64,000 bases of DNA, taken from positions 186,001 through 250,000 of the forward strand of contig NZ_FMUH01000003.1 in the NCBI RefSeq assembly GCF_900101025.1. The letters run 5' to 3'. How positions within the stretch are numbered: the first letter of the stretch is position 1; each line of letters begins with the position of its first letter. The DNA comes from Klenkia marina. Lineage in GTDB: Bacteria; Actinomycetota; Actinomycetes; Mycobacteriales; Geodermatophilaceae. The position numbers and the translations under genes were made by a program. The notes below the pieces were generated by a model. It searched no databases. It was not told the origin of the DNA and saw only the letters and a program-made list of their open reading frames with translations. Positions 23,824 through 34,000 of this stretch are shown here, piece after piece.

Positions 23824-24939
23824 TCAGCCGGCGTCGGCCGGGGTGCTGCTGCCTCCGCGCCGGGGGCGGGGCAGCGTGGGCGCGGCGAGCTCCACCCGGT
23901 CACGCCCGGCCTGCTTGGCGCTGTACATCGCCACGTCGGCCCGGTCGATGAGGCGCCACACGGCGTCCCGCGGGTCCTCACCGGCGACCGGGGTGGCCAA
24001 CGCGAGCCCCACCGACGCGGTCACCCGGTGCACCCCGACCTCGGTGGAGTGGACGGCGGCGCGCAACCGCTCGCCGAGGTGGCGGGCGTCGTGGTGGTCG
24101 CGGACCACGCCGAGCACCACCATCTCCTCCCCGCCCGTGCGGGCCAGCACGTCGGTCGGCCGCACGGTCTGCGCCAGGGACCGGGCGACGGCCAGCAGCA
24201 CGGCGTCGCCGGCGGCGTGGCCGTGCTCGTCGTTGAGCTGCTTGAAGCGGTCGAGGTCGAGCAGGAAGGCGGCGACGACGGCCCCCTCGCGCTGCGCCTG
24301 GTGCCACAGCCGCCCGGCCGCGGCGGTCATCGACCGGCGGTTGGCCAGACCGGTCAGGGGGTCGGTGGAGGACAACCGCTCGGTGGCGGTGAGCAGCCGC
24401 TGCACCCGCCGGCGCAGCACGTAGACACCGGCGGCCGCGACGTCGAGCACCATCGACTGCACCAGCACCTGGACGGCGAGAGCGGCCGGGTCGTCGAAGC
24501 TGCCCTGCAGGGCGATCCAGCAGGCCACGGGCACCGCCAGCATGTGCGCGCCCAGCAGCCAGCCGTCGAGGAACCAGGCCGCCGCGAACGCCGCGAACAG
24601 CATCATCAGCGGTGGTGAGTACAGCAGCGGGTCGGTGATCGACAGCGCCACCACCACGTAGACGAGGTCGCCGAGCAGCACCAGCGCCGCCACCGCCGCC
24701 CGTCCGACCCGCTGGGCGACCAGCAGCACCACGGCCAGCGAGGCCAGCATCGCCATGCACCCGCCGTACACGATCGTGGGCGCCCCGGGTCGCAGGACGC
24801 CGTCGACCAGCAGGTTCAGTGCGCCCAGCCCCGACCCCACGAGCAGCAGGACGGCGATGACCTGCGCGGCCACCCGGCCACCGGCCAGCCCCGCGCCGCC
24901 GGGCGCGGTGGGCTCGGGGTGGCTGCGGTCCGCGGGCAC
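23824..24939 (-). CDS. Membrane GGDEF protein (diguanylate cyclase, GGEEM variant)
   Basis: 371 residues: about six hydrophobic segments (residues 25-190) and a C-terminal GGDEF domain ('STDPLTGLANRRSM', 'FLLDLDRFKQLNDEHGHAAGD'). The active-site signature reads 'RTGGEEM', with Met where the family has Phe. The inhibitory I-site RxxD ('RPTD') sits five residues before GGEE, as in product-inhibited cyclases. The metal-binding and G-G-E-E residues are kept, so activity is likely, making c-di-GMP at the membrane. Start GTG 24939. Confidence 0.88.
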   Translation of the reverse strand: MPADRSHPEPTAPGGAGLAGGRVAAQVIAVLLLVGSGLGALNLLVDGVLRPGAPTIVYGGCMAMLASLAVVLLVAQRVGRAAVAALVLLGDLVYVVVALSITDPLLYSPPLMMLFAAFAAAWFLDGWLLGAHMLAVPVACWIALQGSFDDPAALAVQVLVQSMVLDVAAAGVYVLRRRVQRLLTATERLSSTDPLTGLANRRSMTAAAGRLWHQAQREGAVVAAFLLDLDRFKQLNDEHGHAAGDAVLLAVARSLAQTVRPTDVLARTGGEEMVVLGVVRDHHDARHLGERLRAAVHSTEVGVHRVTASVGLALATPVAGEDPRDAVWRLIDRADVAMYSAKQAGRDRVELAAPTLPRPRRGGSSTPADAG

Positions 24940-25077
24940 CCGAGCAGTGTGCCCCACCCGTGCCCCCCACCGGCATGCTCCTCGGCGCCCTCCACCTGCG
25001 GCGGAGCCTGCCTGGTGACACGCTGGCACGGCTCGCGTGCGCGGGCGTGCACCCCACCGTCCGAGGAGGACACCGAG

Positions 25078-25269
25078 ATGACCCAGGGGCCGTGGTTCTT
25101 CTGCCTCAAGCACCAGACCGTGGAGGGGCCCGACGGCTGCGCCGAGCGGCACCGCCTCGGCCCGTTCGCGACGCAGGAGGAGGCCGCTGCGGCGCTGCAG
25201 AAGGTCGCCGAGCGCAACGAGCAGGCCGACGCCGAGGACCGCGCCTGGGACCGCGGCGAGACCCCGTGA
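25078..25269 (+). CDS. Small conserved actinobacterial protein
   Basis: 63 residues beginning 'MTQGPWFFCLKHQTVEGPDG' and continuing 'RLGPFATQEEAAAALQKVAE', a SPOR-like short fold seen in many actinobacteria. A GAGGAGG ribosome-binding site precedes the ATG. It overlaps the F420 reductase gene by 4 bp. Function unknown. Confidence 0.8.
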   Translation: MTQGPWFFCLKHQTVEGPDGCAERHRLGPFATQEEAAAALQKVAERNEQADAEDRAWDRGETP

Positions 25270-25952
25270 CCGCGGTGGGTGAGCTCGTCGTCGGCATCCT
25301 CGGCGGCACCGGGCCGCAGGGCCGCGGTCTCGCGGTGCGCTGGGCGGCCGCCGGTCAGCGCGTGCTGCTGGGTTCCCGCGACACCGAGCGGGCCGCCGAG
25401 GTGGCCGCCGAGGTGGGCGCCCGGGCCGTGCAGGCCTCCGCCGGCGCCGAGGTGTCGGTGCGGGGCGGCTCGAACGCCGACGTGGCCGGGGCCGCCGACG
25501 TCGTGGTGGTCGCCGTCCCGTTCGCCGGGCACGCCGAGCTGCTGGTCGAGCTGGCGCCCGTGCTGGCCGGCAAGGTCGTCGTGGACTGCGTGGTGCCCAT
25601 GGGCTGGGACGAGCTGGGTGCCTACGTGCTCGACGTCCCCGAGGGCAGCGTCACCCAGCAGGCCGCGGCCCTGCTGCCCGACAGCCACGTGGTGGGCGCA
25701 TTCCACCACCTGTCCGCGGTGTCGCTCGAGGACCTCTCCCTGCCCACCCTCGAGGGCGACGTCATGGTCGTCGGCGACGACCGGGCGTCGATGGACCTGG
25801 TGCAGGCCCTGGCCGGGCAGCTGCCCGGCCTGCGCGGTGTCTACGCGGGCCGGTTGCGCAACGCCCGCCAGGTCGAGGCGCTGACGATCAACCTGGTGTC
25901 GGTCAACCGCCGGTACAAGACGCACGCCGGTGTGCGGGTGACCGGCGTCTGA
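25266..25952 (+). CDS. npdG: NADPH:F420 oxidoreductase (Fno/NpdG)
   Basis: 228 residues. 'VGILGGTGPQGRGLAVRWA' is the NADP-binding Rossmann turn, 'LLGSRDTERA' the NADPH 2'-phosphate strand and 'VVVVAVPFAGHAELL' the family's third block. It moves hydride between NADPH and cofactor F420. F420-using enzymes elsewhere in the window (LLM at 45214, PPOX-type at 51877) fit an F420-producing host. GTG start overlaps the preceding stop by 4 bp. Confidence 0.9.
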   Translation: MTAVGELVVGILGGTGPQGRGLAVRWAAAGQRVLLGSRDTERAAEVAAEVGARAVQASAGAEVSVRGGSNADVAGAADVVVVAVPFAGHAELLVELAPVLAGKVVVDCVVPMGWDELGAYVLDVPEGSVTQQAAALLPDSHVVGAFHHLSAVSLEDLSLPTLEGDVMVVGDDRASMDLVQALAGQLPGLRGVYAGRLRNARQVEALTINLVSVNRRYKTHAGVRVTGV

Positions 25953-25956
25953 GGAA

Positions 25957-25984
25957 CGGTGGCCCCGCGGGGGCGGGGCCACCG
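25957..25984. terminator. Bidirectional hairpin, npdG and secreted repeat protein
   Basis: A 12-bp perfect stem, CGGTGGCCCCGC with GCGGGGCCACCG, closes a GGGG loop between two convergent genes whose stops are only 36 bp apart. Confidence 0.75.
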
Positions 25985-25988
25985 GCCG

Positions 25989-26561
25989 TCAGAGGCTGAC
26001 GCAGAGGCCCAGGCTGAGCAGGGTGCCGGCCGGGCATCCGCCGCCCGCGGTGGGGGCGACCGGCGCCGTCGCGGCCGTGGGGGCCGCCGTGCCGGTCGGC
26101 GCGGTGCCGGCGGTCGTGCCGGGGGTGCCGGCGGTGCCCACCGGCGCGGTGGCGGCGGTCGTGCCGGCGGTGCCGACCGGTGCGGTGCCGGCGGTGGTGC
26201 CGGCGGTGCCGACGGGTGCGGTCCCGGCGACCGGGGCGGTGCCGGCGGCGGTGCCGGGGGTGCCGGCGGTCCCGACGGGTGCGGTCCCGGCGACCGGGGC
26301 GGTGCCCGCGGTCGGCGCCTGGGCCGCCACCGCGGCGGTGTCGGCCGTGGGCGCGGCAGCGGCGGTCGAGGCCACCGGTGCCGCTTCGGCGGTGGCCGCG
26401 GTCGGGGCGGCCTCGGCGGTGGGTGCGGCCTCCGCGGTGGCGGCGGCCGGCGCGGTGCCCGGGTCGCCGGGGGCGGCGTTGGCGGCCACCCCGCCGACGA
26501 CCGCGGCCAGGAAGACGACGCCCGAGGCGACGCCGATGACGGCAGTGCGGTCGAACTTCAC
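25989..26561 (-). CDS. Secreted low-complexity GTA-repeat protein
   Basis: 190 residues. A signal peptide (basic 'MKFDR', hydrophobic core, 'ANA' cleavage site about residue 29) is followed by about 135 residues made almost only of Ala, Thr, Pro, Gly and Val, arranged as variants of 'AGTAPVGTAGT'. The last 17 residues are different: 'GGGCPAGTLLSLGLCVSL', with two Cys eleven apart that could form a disulfide loop. The extended repeat resembles a wall-spanning stalk presenting a compact tip. No sortase motif is present. Function unknown. Confidence 0.75.
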   Translation of the reverse strand: MKFDRTAVIGVASGVVFLAAVVGGVAANAAPGDPGTAPAAATAEAAPTAEAAPTAATAEAAPVASTAAAAPTADTAAVAAQAPTAGTAPVAGTAPVGTAGTPGTAAGTAPVAGTAPVGTAGTTAGTAPVGTAGTTAATAPVGTAGTPGTTAGTAPTGTAAPTAATAPVAPTAGGGCPAGTLLSLGLCVSL

Positions 26562-26594
26562 GGTCGGGTTCCTCTCGGGAGCGGGTTCCCGACC

Positions 26595-26630
26595 AGGATC
26601 GGCATTGCGGACGATCCTGTTCAGCTGAAC
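26595..26630 (-). promoter_or_regulatory. Palindromes upstream of the secreted repeat protein
   Basis: GTTCAGCTGAAC (26619-26630) is a perfect 12-bp palindrome. Next to it AGGATCG (26595-26601) pairs with CGATCCT (26612-26618) across 10 nt. Both lie 34-69 bp upstream of the minus-strand start at 26561 and just past the panB stop side, so they could be an operator or 5'-leader structure. Confidence 0.4.
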
Positions 26631-26642
26631 CGCCCGAAAGAG

Positions 26643-27518
26643 TCAGAAGCTGTGCTCGGGCCCCGGGAAAACCCCGTTGCGCACCTCGGCGGCGTACTCC
26701 TGGGCGGCGCGCAGCAGCTCCCCGCGCAGGTCGGCGTACTTCTTCACGAACTTCGGCACCCGGCCGCCGTTGAGCCCGGCCATGTCCGGCCAGACCAGCA
26801 CCTGCGCGTCGCACTCGGGCCCGGCCCCGATGCCCACGGTCGGGACGGCGAGCTCGGCGGTCACCCGGGCGGCGACCTCGGCCGGCACCATCTCCAGCAC
26901 CACGGCGAAGGCCCCCGCGTCGGCCACCGCGCGGGCGTCGGCGAGCACCTGGTCGGCCGCGTCCCCGCGGCCCTGCACCCGGAACCCGCCCAGCGCGTGC
27001 TCGGACTGCGGGGTGAACCCGACGTGGCCCATCACCGGGATGCCGTTCTCGGCCAGCAGCTTCACCTGCGGCGCCACCCGGGCACCGCCCTCGAGCTTGA
27101 CCGCCTGCGCCCCGCCCTCCTTCATCATGCGCACCGCGGTGGCGAACGCCTGCTCCGGCGAGGCCTCGTAGGAGCCGAAGGGCAGGTCGGCCACGATCAG
27201 CGACCGCGAGGTCGAGCGGGTGACCGCCTTGGTGAACACCAAGAGGTCCTCCACCGTCACCGGCACGGTCGACGAGTGCCCCAGGACCACGTTGCCCGCG
27301 GAGTCGCCGACCAGCAGCACCGGCACGCCGGCCTCCTCGAACACCCGGGCGGCGTAGGTGTCGTAGGCGGTGAGCATCGACCACTTGTCGCCGGCGGCCT
27401 TGGCCTGCTGGAGGTGGTGGATGCGCACCCGGGCGGTGGGGGAGCCCCCGCCGTAGAGCACGGACTCGGACGCGTCCGGCGAGGGGACGGGGGACGGGGA
27501 CGACGAGGGCGTGGTCAC
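26643..27518 (-). CDS. panB: 3-methyl-2-oxobutanoate hydroxymethyltransferase
   Basis: 291 residues; the first committed enzyme of pantothenate synthesis, adding a hydroxymethyl group from methylene-THF to ketoisovalerate. '[17 protein letters not shown]' and '[15 protein letters not shown]' with '[10 protein letters not shown]' are PanB signature blocks, and Asp in 'GDSAGN' and 'ADLPF' binds the metal. The Ser/Pro-rich first 25 residues are a non-conserved extension; the GTG at 27518 is the nearest good start. Its place near glnA2-glnE matches the mycobacterial order. Confidence 0.95.
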   Translation of the reverse strand: MTTPSSSPSPVPSPDASESVLYGGGSPTARVRIHHLQQAKAAGDKWSMLTAYDTYAARVFEEAGVPVLLVGDSAGNVVLGHSSTVPVTVEDLLVFTKAVTRSTSRSLIVADLPFGSYEASPEQAFATAVRMMKEGGAQAVKLEGGARVAPQVKLLAENGIPVMGHVGFTPQSEHALGGFRVQGRGDAADQVLADARAVADAGAFAVVLEMVPAEVAARVTAELAVPTVGIGAGPECDAQVLVWPDMAGLNGGRVPKFVKKYADLRGELLRAAQEYAAEVRNGVFPGPEHSF

Positions 27519-27699
27519 GCGCCCATCCTGCACCCGGCGGCGGGACCCTGGCCCCCGGCCGACGAGACCTGCCAGCATCGACACCGGAACGCTGTCGTTC
27601 CTCCACGGCAGGGACCTGCCCCGCGGGCACCTCCGGCTGCTTGGATCCGTCCACCACCGCACCGCACCGCGCTCGCCTGCCCGACGTCCCGAGGTCGCC

Positions 27700-28932
27700 A
27701 TGTCCGTCACCCGCGCCCGTCGCCTCCCGCTCGCCGTGCTGCCCCTCGTGCTGGCCGTCGTCGTGGTCACCGGACTGGCCGGTTGCCGTTCCGGGCTCGA
27801 CGCCGACGCGGACACCCCGGCCCCGTCGACGACCGCCGCGGCACCCACCACCGCGGCGGTGCCGGCGGCGGTGATCAGCGTCGACCCGCCGCTGGGCTCG
27901 GTGGACGTCGACCCGGTCACCCCGCTGCGGGTGCTGGCCGGCCACGGCACCCTCACCTCGGTCGCGGTCACCGACGCCGACGGCGTGCCGCTGGCCGGCG
28001 CGCTCGACGCCGCGGCCGGCACCTGGACCGCCAGCGAGGACCTCGGCTACGGCGACACCTACGCCGTGGCGGTGACCGCCACCGGCGCCGACGGCCGCGC
28101 CACCAGCGCCCAGGGCACGGTGGGCACCGTCAGCCCCCGCACGCTCACCATGCCCACCGTCTTCCCGAACGCCGACGCCCCGGTCGTCGGCGTCGGCCAG
28201 CCGATCTCGGTGACCTTCGACGAGGACGTCGCCGACCGGGCCGCCGTCGAGCGCCGCCTGTCGGTGGTCACCAGCCCGCACGTCGACGGCTCGTGGTCGT
28301 GGCTGTCCGACCGCACCGTGCACTACCGGCCGGCCGACTTCTGGCCCGCGCACACCCACGTGGCCGTCGACGTCGACACCTACGGCGTCGACGTGGGCGC
28401 CGGCATCCACGGCCAGGCGAGCAAGCACGTCGAGTTCGACATCGGACCCAAGAAGGTCGGGGTCGTGGACGCCGGCGAGCTGACCCTGCGGCTCTACGTC
28501 GACGACCAGCTGGTCCAGACGATGCCCACCTCGCTGGGCAAGCCGGGCAGCCCCACCCCGTCGGGCACCTACGTGGTCATGCAGCAGTCGCGCCGCTACA
28601 CGATGGACTCCTCGACCTACGGCGTCCCGATCGACGACCCGGCCGGGTACCGCACCGAGGTCGAGTACGCGTCCCGGCTGAGCAACTCGGGCATCTTCGT
28701 GCACGCCGCACCCTGGTCGGTGGGCCAGCAGGGCCGCCGCAACGTCTCGCACGGCTGCCTCAACGTGTCGACGGCGAACGCCGGGTGGTTCTACTCGAAC
28801 TTCGGCCGGGGCGACGTCGTCCAGGTGACCGGTGCCGGTCCGCTGCTGTCGGAGACCGACGGCTACGGCGACTGGAACGTCGGCTGGGAGCAGTGGGTGG
28901 CCGGCTCGGCGCTGGCCCCCGCCGTCGGCTGA
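27700..28932 (+). CDS. L,D-transpeptidase lipoprotein (LdtMt2-like)
   Basis: 410 residues. Lipoprotein signal ('VVTGLAGC', Cys28 or so), a Thr/Ala/Pro linker, two Ig-like domains (about 55-215; '[13 protein letters not shown]' and '[12 protein letters not shown]' mark their starts), then a YkuD catalytic domain. The active-site motif is '[10 protein letters not shown]' with Cys near residue 353, after '[11 protein letters not shown]'. Such enzymes make 3-3 cross-links in peptidoglycan, outside the membrane. The domain order is that of mycobacterial LdtMt2/LdtMt1. Start ATG 27700. Confidence 0.93.
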   Translation: MSVTRARRLPLAVLPLVLAVVVVTGLAGCRSGLDADADTPAPSTTAAAPTTAAVPAAVISVDPPLGSVDVDPVTPLRVLAGHGTLTSVAVTDADGVPLAGALDAAAGTWTASEDLGYGDTYAVAVTATGADGRATSAQGTVGTVSPRTLTMPTVFPNADAPVVGVGQPISVTFDEDVADRAAVERRLSVVTSPHVDGSWSWLSDRTVHYRPADFWPAHTHVAVDVDTYGVDVGAGIHGQASKHVEFDIGPKKVGVVDAGELTLRLYVDDQLVQTMPTSLGKPGSPTPSGTYVVMQQSRRYTMDSSTYGVPIDDPAGYRTEVEYASRLSNSGIFVHAAPWSVGQQGRRNVSHGCLNVSTANAGWFYSNFGRGDVVQVTGAGPLLSETDGYGDWNVGWEQWVAGSALAPAVG

Positions 28933-28935
28933 CCG

Positions 28936-28960
28936 ACCCCGAGGGGGCAGGCTCCGGGGT
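28936..28960 (+). terminator. Imperfect hairpin after the L,D-transpeptidase gene
   Basis: ACCCCGAG pairs with CTCCGGGGT with one bulged base, directly after the stop at 28932. The stem is short, so this is a weak call. Confidence 0.35.
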
Positions 28961-28993
28961 GTCGTAACGAGCCGTTCACGCGCGGAGGACAGG

Positions 28994-30343
28994 ATGCCGA
29001 CCATGGACCGCCAGCAGGAGTTCGTCCTGCGCACCCTGGAAGAGCGCGACATCCGGTTCGTCCGGCTCTGGTTCACCGACGTCTCGGGCTACCTCAAGGC
29101 CGTGGCCGTGGCGCCCGCCGAGATCGAGGCGGCGTTCGCCGAGGGCATCGGCTTCGACGGCTCGGCCATCGAGGGCTTCGCGCGGGTCTACGAGTCCGAC
29201 ATGCTCGCCAAGCCCGACCCGGGCACCTTCCAGGTGATGCCCTCGGCCAAGGGCGGGGTCAGCGAGACGGCCCGCATGTTCTGCGACATCACGCTGCCCG
29301 ACGGCAGCCCCGCGTGGGCCGACCCCCGGCACGTGCTGCGCCGGGCGCTGGGCAAGGCCGCCGACATGGGGTTCACCTTCTACACCCACCCCGAGATCGA
29401 GTTCTTCCTGCTCAAGGACCTCCCCGACGACGGCACCCCGCCCACGCCGGCCGACACCGGCGGCTACTTCGACCTCTCCACGCACAACGTGGCGCACGAC
29501 TTCCGCCGCGAGGCGGTCTTCGCGCTCGAGGCCATGGGCATCTCGGTGGAGTTCAGCCACCACGAGGTCGCGCCGGGCCAGCAGGAGATCGACCTGCGCT
29601 ACGCCGACGCCCTGTCGATGGCCGACAACATCATGACGCTGCGGCACGTCGTGCGGGAGGTCGCGCTGGCCCAGGGGGTGCACGCCACCTTCATGCCCAA
29701 GCCGTTCACCGACCTGGCCGGCTCGGCGATGCACACCCACCTGTCGCTGTTCGAGGGCGACCGCAACGCCTTCCACGACCCGGGCGACCCCATGCGGCTG
29801 TCGACCACCGGCAAGCAGTTCATCGCCGGGCTGCTCACCCACGCCCGCGAGGTCACCGCCGTCACCAACCAGACGGTCAACTCCTACCGCCGCCTGCTCG
29901 CCGGCACCGAGGCGCCCACCGCGGCCACCTGGGGCAAGGCGAACCGCTCGGCGCTGGTGCGGCTGCCCTCCTACAAGCCGTCCAAGGCCAACTCCGCGCG
30001 CATCGAGGTGCGCTCGCCCGACAGCGCGTGCAACCCCTACCTCACCTTCGCGGTGCTGCTGGCCGCCGGGCTCAAGGGCATCGAGGAGGGCTACGAGCTC
30101 CCGCCCGAGGCCGAGGACGACGTCTGGTCGCTCACCGACACCGAGCGCCGCGCCGCCGGCTACGTCGACCTGCCGGTGAGCCTGGGCGAGGCGCTGACGG
30201 CCATGGAGGGCAGCGAGCTGGTCGCCGAGACCCTGGGCGAGCACGTCTTCGAGTTCTTCCTGCGCAACAAGTGGGAGGAGTTCAACTCCTACCGGCGCAA
30301 CGTCACCCCCTTCGAGCTCCAGCGCTACCTCCCCGGCCTCTAA
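28994..30343 (+). CDS. glnA2: Glutamine synthetase GlnA2 (type I)
   Basis: 449 residues of the actinobacterial GlnA2 group. 'GIGFDGSAIEGF' , 'THPEIEFFLL', 'HHEVAPGQQEIDLRY', 'FMPKPF' and 'NRSALVRLPSY' are glutamine synthetase active-site blocks. The Tyr adenylylation motif seen in GlnA1 ('DLYELPPE') is absent: the matching region reads 'DDVWSLTDTERRA', so GlnE probably does not control this enzyme. The ATG at 28994 follows GGAGG by 5 bp. Together with the GATase and glnE genes downstream it forms an operon-like unit. Confidence 0.95.
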   Translation: MPTMDRQQEFVLRTLEERDIRFVRLWFTDVSGYLKAVAVAPAEIEAAFAEGIGFDGSAIEGFARVYESDMLAKPDPGTFQVMPSAKGGVSETARMFCDITLPDGSPAWADPRHVLRRALGKAADMGFTFYTHPEIEFFLLKDLPDDGTPPTPADTGGYFDLSTHNVAHDFRREAVFALEAMGISVEFSHHEVAPGQQEIDLRYADALSMADNIMTLRHVVREVALAQGVHATFMPKPFTDLAGSAMHTHLSLFEGDRNAFHDPGDPMRLSTTGKQFIAGLLTHAREVTAVTNQTVNSYRRLLAGTEAPTAATWGKANRSALVRLPSYKPSKANSARIEVRSPDSACNPYLTFAVLLAAGLKGIEEGYELPPEAEDDVWSLTDTERRAAGYVDLPVSLGEALTAMEGSELVAETLGEHVFEFFLRNKWEEFNSYRRNVTPFELQRYLPGL

Positions 30344-30353
30344 CCTTGCCGGC

Positions 30354-31073
30354 GTGACCCGTCTGCTCGTCGTCGTCCCGTCCGACACCGACCCGCCGGC
30401 CCGGCTGGGGCGCTGGCTGACCGACGCCGGGCTGGAGCTGGACGAACGGCACCTCGACGCCGGCGACGAGGTGCCCGCCGACCTGTCCGGGCACGACGGG
30501 CTGCTGGTGCTGGGCGGGCCGCAGTCCTCCCTCGACGAGGGCGCCACCGAGCTGGCCCCGGTGCGCGAGCTGCTGGCCCGCGCGGCGGCCGACGACGTCC
30601 CCACCCTGGCGATCTGCCTGGGCGCCCAGCTGCTCGCCCAGGCCACAGGGGGCCGCACCCGGGTGCGGCCCGACGGGCCCGAGGTCGGCGCCACGCTGGT
30701 GGCCCGCCGCGACGCCGCCGAGACCGACCCGGTGTTCACCGGCCTGCCGCTGTCGCCCGACGTCGTCGCCTGGCACCACGACGAGGTCGAGCAGCTGCCC
30801 GAGGGCGCGGTCGTGCTGGCCGCCAACCCGGTCTGCGACGTGCAGGCCTACCGGCTGGGCCGGCGGGTCTACGGCCTGCAGTTCCACATCGAGACCACCC
30901 CCGAGATCGCCGCCTCCTGGGCTGCGCACGACCCCGTCGGGGTCGCCGCCAGCGGTCTCGACGTCGCCGAGATCAGCGCACGGGCGGCCGCGGCCCACCC
31001 CGACATCGAGGAGACCTGGGCGCCGTTCGCCGGCCGGTTCGCCGAGCTGGTCCGCTCGACCGCGCGGGCGTGA
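30354..31073 (+). CDS. Class I glutamine amidotransferase (GMP synthase-like)
   Basis: 239 residues. 'AICLGAQLLAQA' contains the nucleophilic Cys of the triad, 'GLQFHIETTPE' contains the His and Glu. It is a stand-alone GATase1 domain without a synthase partner, in a family annotated as GMP-synthase-like or gamma-glutamyl hydrolase-like. It sits between glnA2 (10 bp) and glnE (4-bp overlap), pointing to a role tied to glutamine or gamma-glutamyl compounds. Confidence 0.85.
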   Translation: MTRLLVVVPSDTDPPARLGRWLTDAGLELDERHLDAGDEVPADLSGHDGLLVLGGPQSSLDEGATELAPVRELLARAAADDVPTLAICLGAQLLAQATGGRTRVRPDGPEVGATLVARRDAAETDPVFTGLPLSPDVVAWHHDEVEQLPEGAVVLAANPVCDVQAYRLGRRVYGLQFHIETTPEIAASWAAHDPVGVAASGLDVAEISARAAAAHPDIEETWAPFAGRFAELVRSTARA

Positions 31074-34000
31074 CCGCCCCCGGCCCGGTCGAGGTCCCGC
31101 GCCCGGCCGTCGTCCGGCTGGTCCGCTTCGGCTTCGAGGACGGCGAGAAGGCCGCCCGGCTGCTCGCCTCGCCCGAGCTGGGCCTGTGGGACCTCGCCCG
31201 CAACGAGCCCGCCGACCCCGAGGCCGCCCCGGTGGTCTCGGCGCTGGCCCGGGCCGGCGACCCCGACCTCGCGCTGCTCACCCTCGACCGGCTGGTCGAG
31301 GCGCTGGACCGCGAGGACCCCGGCGGTGAGCTGGCCGCCCACCTGCTGGCCCGGCTGCGCGGCTCGGCCACCCTGCGGTCTCGGCTGCTGTCGGTGCTGG
31401 GCGCCAGTGCGGGGCTCGGGAACCACCTGGTCGCCCACCCCGTGGACTGGACGGTGCTCGACACCGACGACGGTCTCGCGCGCCCGACCCCGCTGGCCCT
31501 GGAGCAGGAGATGCTCCGCGCGGTGGGGGCCGACCCGGACGACCCGCCGTGGGGCGTGGGGCTGGGCACCCCGGCCCCGGACTCCGAGCCGTCCCGGGTG
31601 CGCGACCTGCGCCGGTCCTACCTGCGGGCCCTGGTGGCCGTCGCCGGCCGGGACCTGGGCGACGCCGTGACCGCCGACGAGGTGGCCGGCGAGCTGGCCG
31701 ACCTCGCCGGGGCCGTGCTGGTCGCCGGGCTCGCGATCGCGGTGGCCGACCAGCCCGCGGGTGCCACCCCCTGCCGCATCGCCGTGATCGGCCTGGGCAA
31801 GTGCGGGGGCCGCGAGCTCAACTACGTCAGCGACGTCGACGTCGTGTTCGTCGCCGAGCCGCTCGACGGGGCCGACGAGTCGGACGCCACGGCCACCGCG
31901 GCGAAGGTCTGCGCCACGCTCATGCGGGTCTGCCACGAGGCGGCCTGGGAGGTCGACGCCGCCCTGCGCCCCGAGGGCAAGGCCGGGCAGCTGGTGCGCA
32001 CCCTGGCCGGCCACGTGTCCTACTACGAGCAGTGGGCCAGCACCTGGGAGTTCCAGGCGCTGCTGAAGATGCGCGGCGTCGCCGGCGACCCGGCCCTGTG
32101 CCACGAGTACGTCGACGCCCTGTGGCCGCTGGTCTGGAAGGCCGGCGACCGGCCCGGCTTCGTCGGCGAGGTGCAGGCCATGCGGCGCCGGGTCGAGTCG
32201 CTGATCCCGCCGGCGCAGGCCGGGCGCGAGCTCAAGCTGGGCCGCGGCGGGCTGCGCGACGTCGAGTTCAGCGTGCAGCTTCTGCAGCTGGTGCACGGGC
32301 GGGTCGACGCCACGCTGCGCACCGGCGGCACCCTGCCCGGGCTGCTGGCGCTGTCCTCGGGCGGCTACGTCGGCCGCGAGGACGCCGCCACCCTCACCGC
32401 CTCCTACCGGTTCCTGCGCACGGTCGAGCACCGGTTGCAGCTCATGCGGCTGCGCCGCACCCACCTGCTGCCCACCGACGAGGCGCAGCTGCGCTGGCTG
32501 GCCCGGTCGCTGGGCTACAAGCCCGACCACCGCGGGGACGCCGTCGCCGTGCTGCGGGCCGAGCTCGCGCTGCACACCCGCGAGGTGCGCCGCATCCACG
32601 AGAAGCTGTTCTACCGCCCGCTGCTGTCGGCCGTGGCCCGGGTGCCCGGCGAGCAGCTGGCGCTGGGGTCCGAGGCGGCCGGGGTGTGGCTGCGGGCGCT
32701 GGGGTTCGCCGACCCCGAGGGTGCGTTGCGGCACCTGGCCGGTCTGACCGGCGGGGTCTCGCGCTCGGCGTCCATGCAGCGCTACCTGCTGCCGGTGGTG
32801 CTGCAGACCCTGGCCGCCTGCGCCGACCCCGACGCCGGGCTGCTGGCCTACCGGCAGGTGTCCGAGGCCCTGGGCGGCAACCAGTGGTACCTGCGGCTGC
32901 TGCGCGACGAGGGGCAGGTCGCCGAACGGTTGGCCCGGCTGCTGGGCTCCTCCCAGTACGTGGCCGGGCTGCTGACCCGCACCCCCGAGGCGCTGCGCCT
33001 GCTGGCCAAGGACGACGAGCTCGTGCCCCGCCCGGTCGCCTCGCTCACCTCGGCCTGGACGCAGTCGGTGGGCCGGGCCGCCGATGCGGCGGAGGGCGTG
33101 CGGGTGCTGCGCGGGCTGCGCCGCACCGAGCTGCTGCGCATCGCCTGCGCCGACCTGCTCGGCCTGCTCGACGTCGTCGCCGTGGGCATCGCGCTGCGCG
33201 ACGTCGCGGTCGCCACGCTGGAGGCCGGGTTGTCGGCCGCGCGCCGCAGCTGGGCGGCCGAGGCCGGGGTGCCGCTGGGCGAGGTGCCGGTGGACGTCGC
33301 CGTCATCGGCATGGGCCGCCTCGGTGGGCGGGAGATGAGCTACGGGTCGGACGCCGACGTCCTGTTCGTGCACCGGGTCCGCCCGGGGGCCGACGAGTCG
33401 CGGGCGGCCGGGGCGGCCAACCAGATCGCGCACACGCTGCGCCGGTTGCTGGCCGAGCCGGCCCCCGACCCGGCGTTCGAGGTCGACGCCAACCTGCGCC
33501 CCGAGGGCCGGCAGGGGTCGATGTCGCGCAGCCTCTCGGCGTTCCGGGAGTACTACGAGCGCTGGGTGTCGGTCTGGGAGGTGCAGGCCCTGCTGCGGGC
33601 CGAGCCCGTCGCCGGGGACGCCGACCTGGGCCGCGAGTTCTGCGCCCTGGTCGACCCGCTGCGCTGGCCCGCCGCGGGCCTCACCGATGTCCAGGTCGCC
33701 GAGATCCGGCGGATCAAGGCGCGGGTGGAGAGCGAGCGGCTGCCCCGCGGGGCGGACCCGGCCACCCACACCAAGCTGGGCCGGGGCGGGCTGGCCGACG
33801 TCGAGTGGACCGTGCAGCTGCTGCAGCTGCAGCACGCCTCCGAGCACCCGGCGCTGCGGGTGACCCCCACCATCGACGCCCTCGCCGGTCTGGTGGACGC
33901 CGGGGTGCTCGCCGCCGACGACGCGGCGGCCCTGCGCGAGGCCTGGGAGCGGGCCAGCCGGGCGCGCAACGCGGTGTTCCTGGTGCGCGGCCGAGCCGGG

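Noticed and set aside
26080-26320. Non-coding tandem repeat
   Set aside because: The periodicity is in codons of a frame with signal peptide, start and a distinct C-terminus, so it is protein repeat, not a separate DNA element.
25903-29076. 1000-codon open frames on both strands across the repeat protein, panB and transpeptidase genes
   Set aside because: They are composition-driven shadows (Arg, Gly, Ala, His only) of three well-supported genes.
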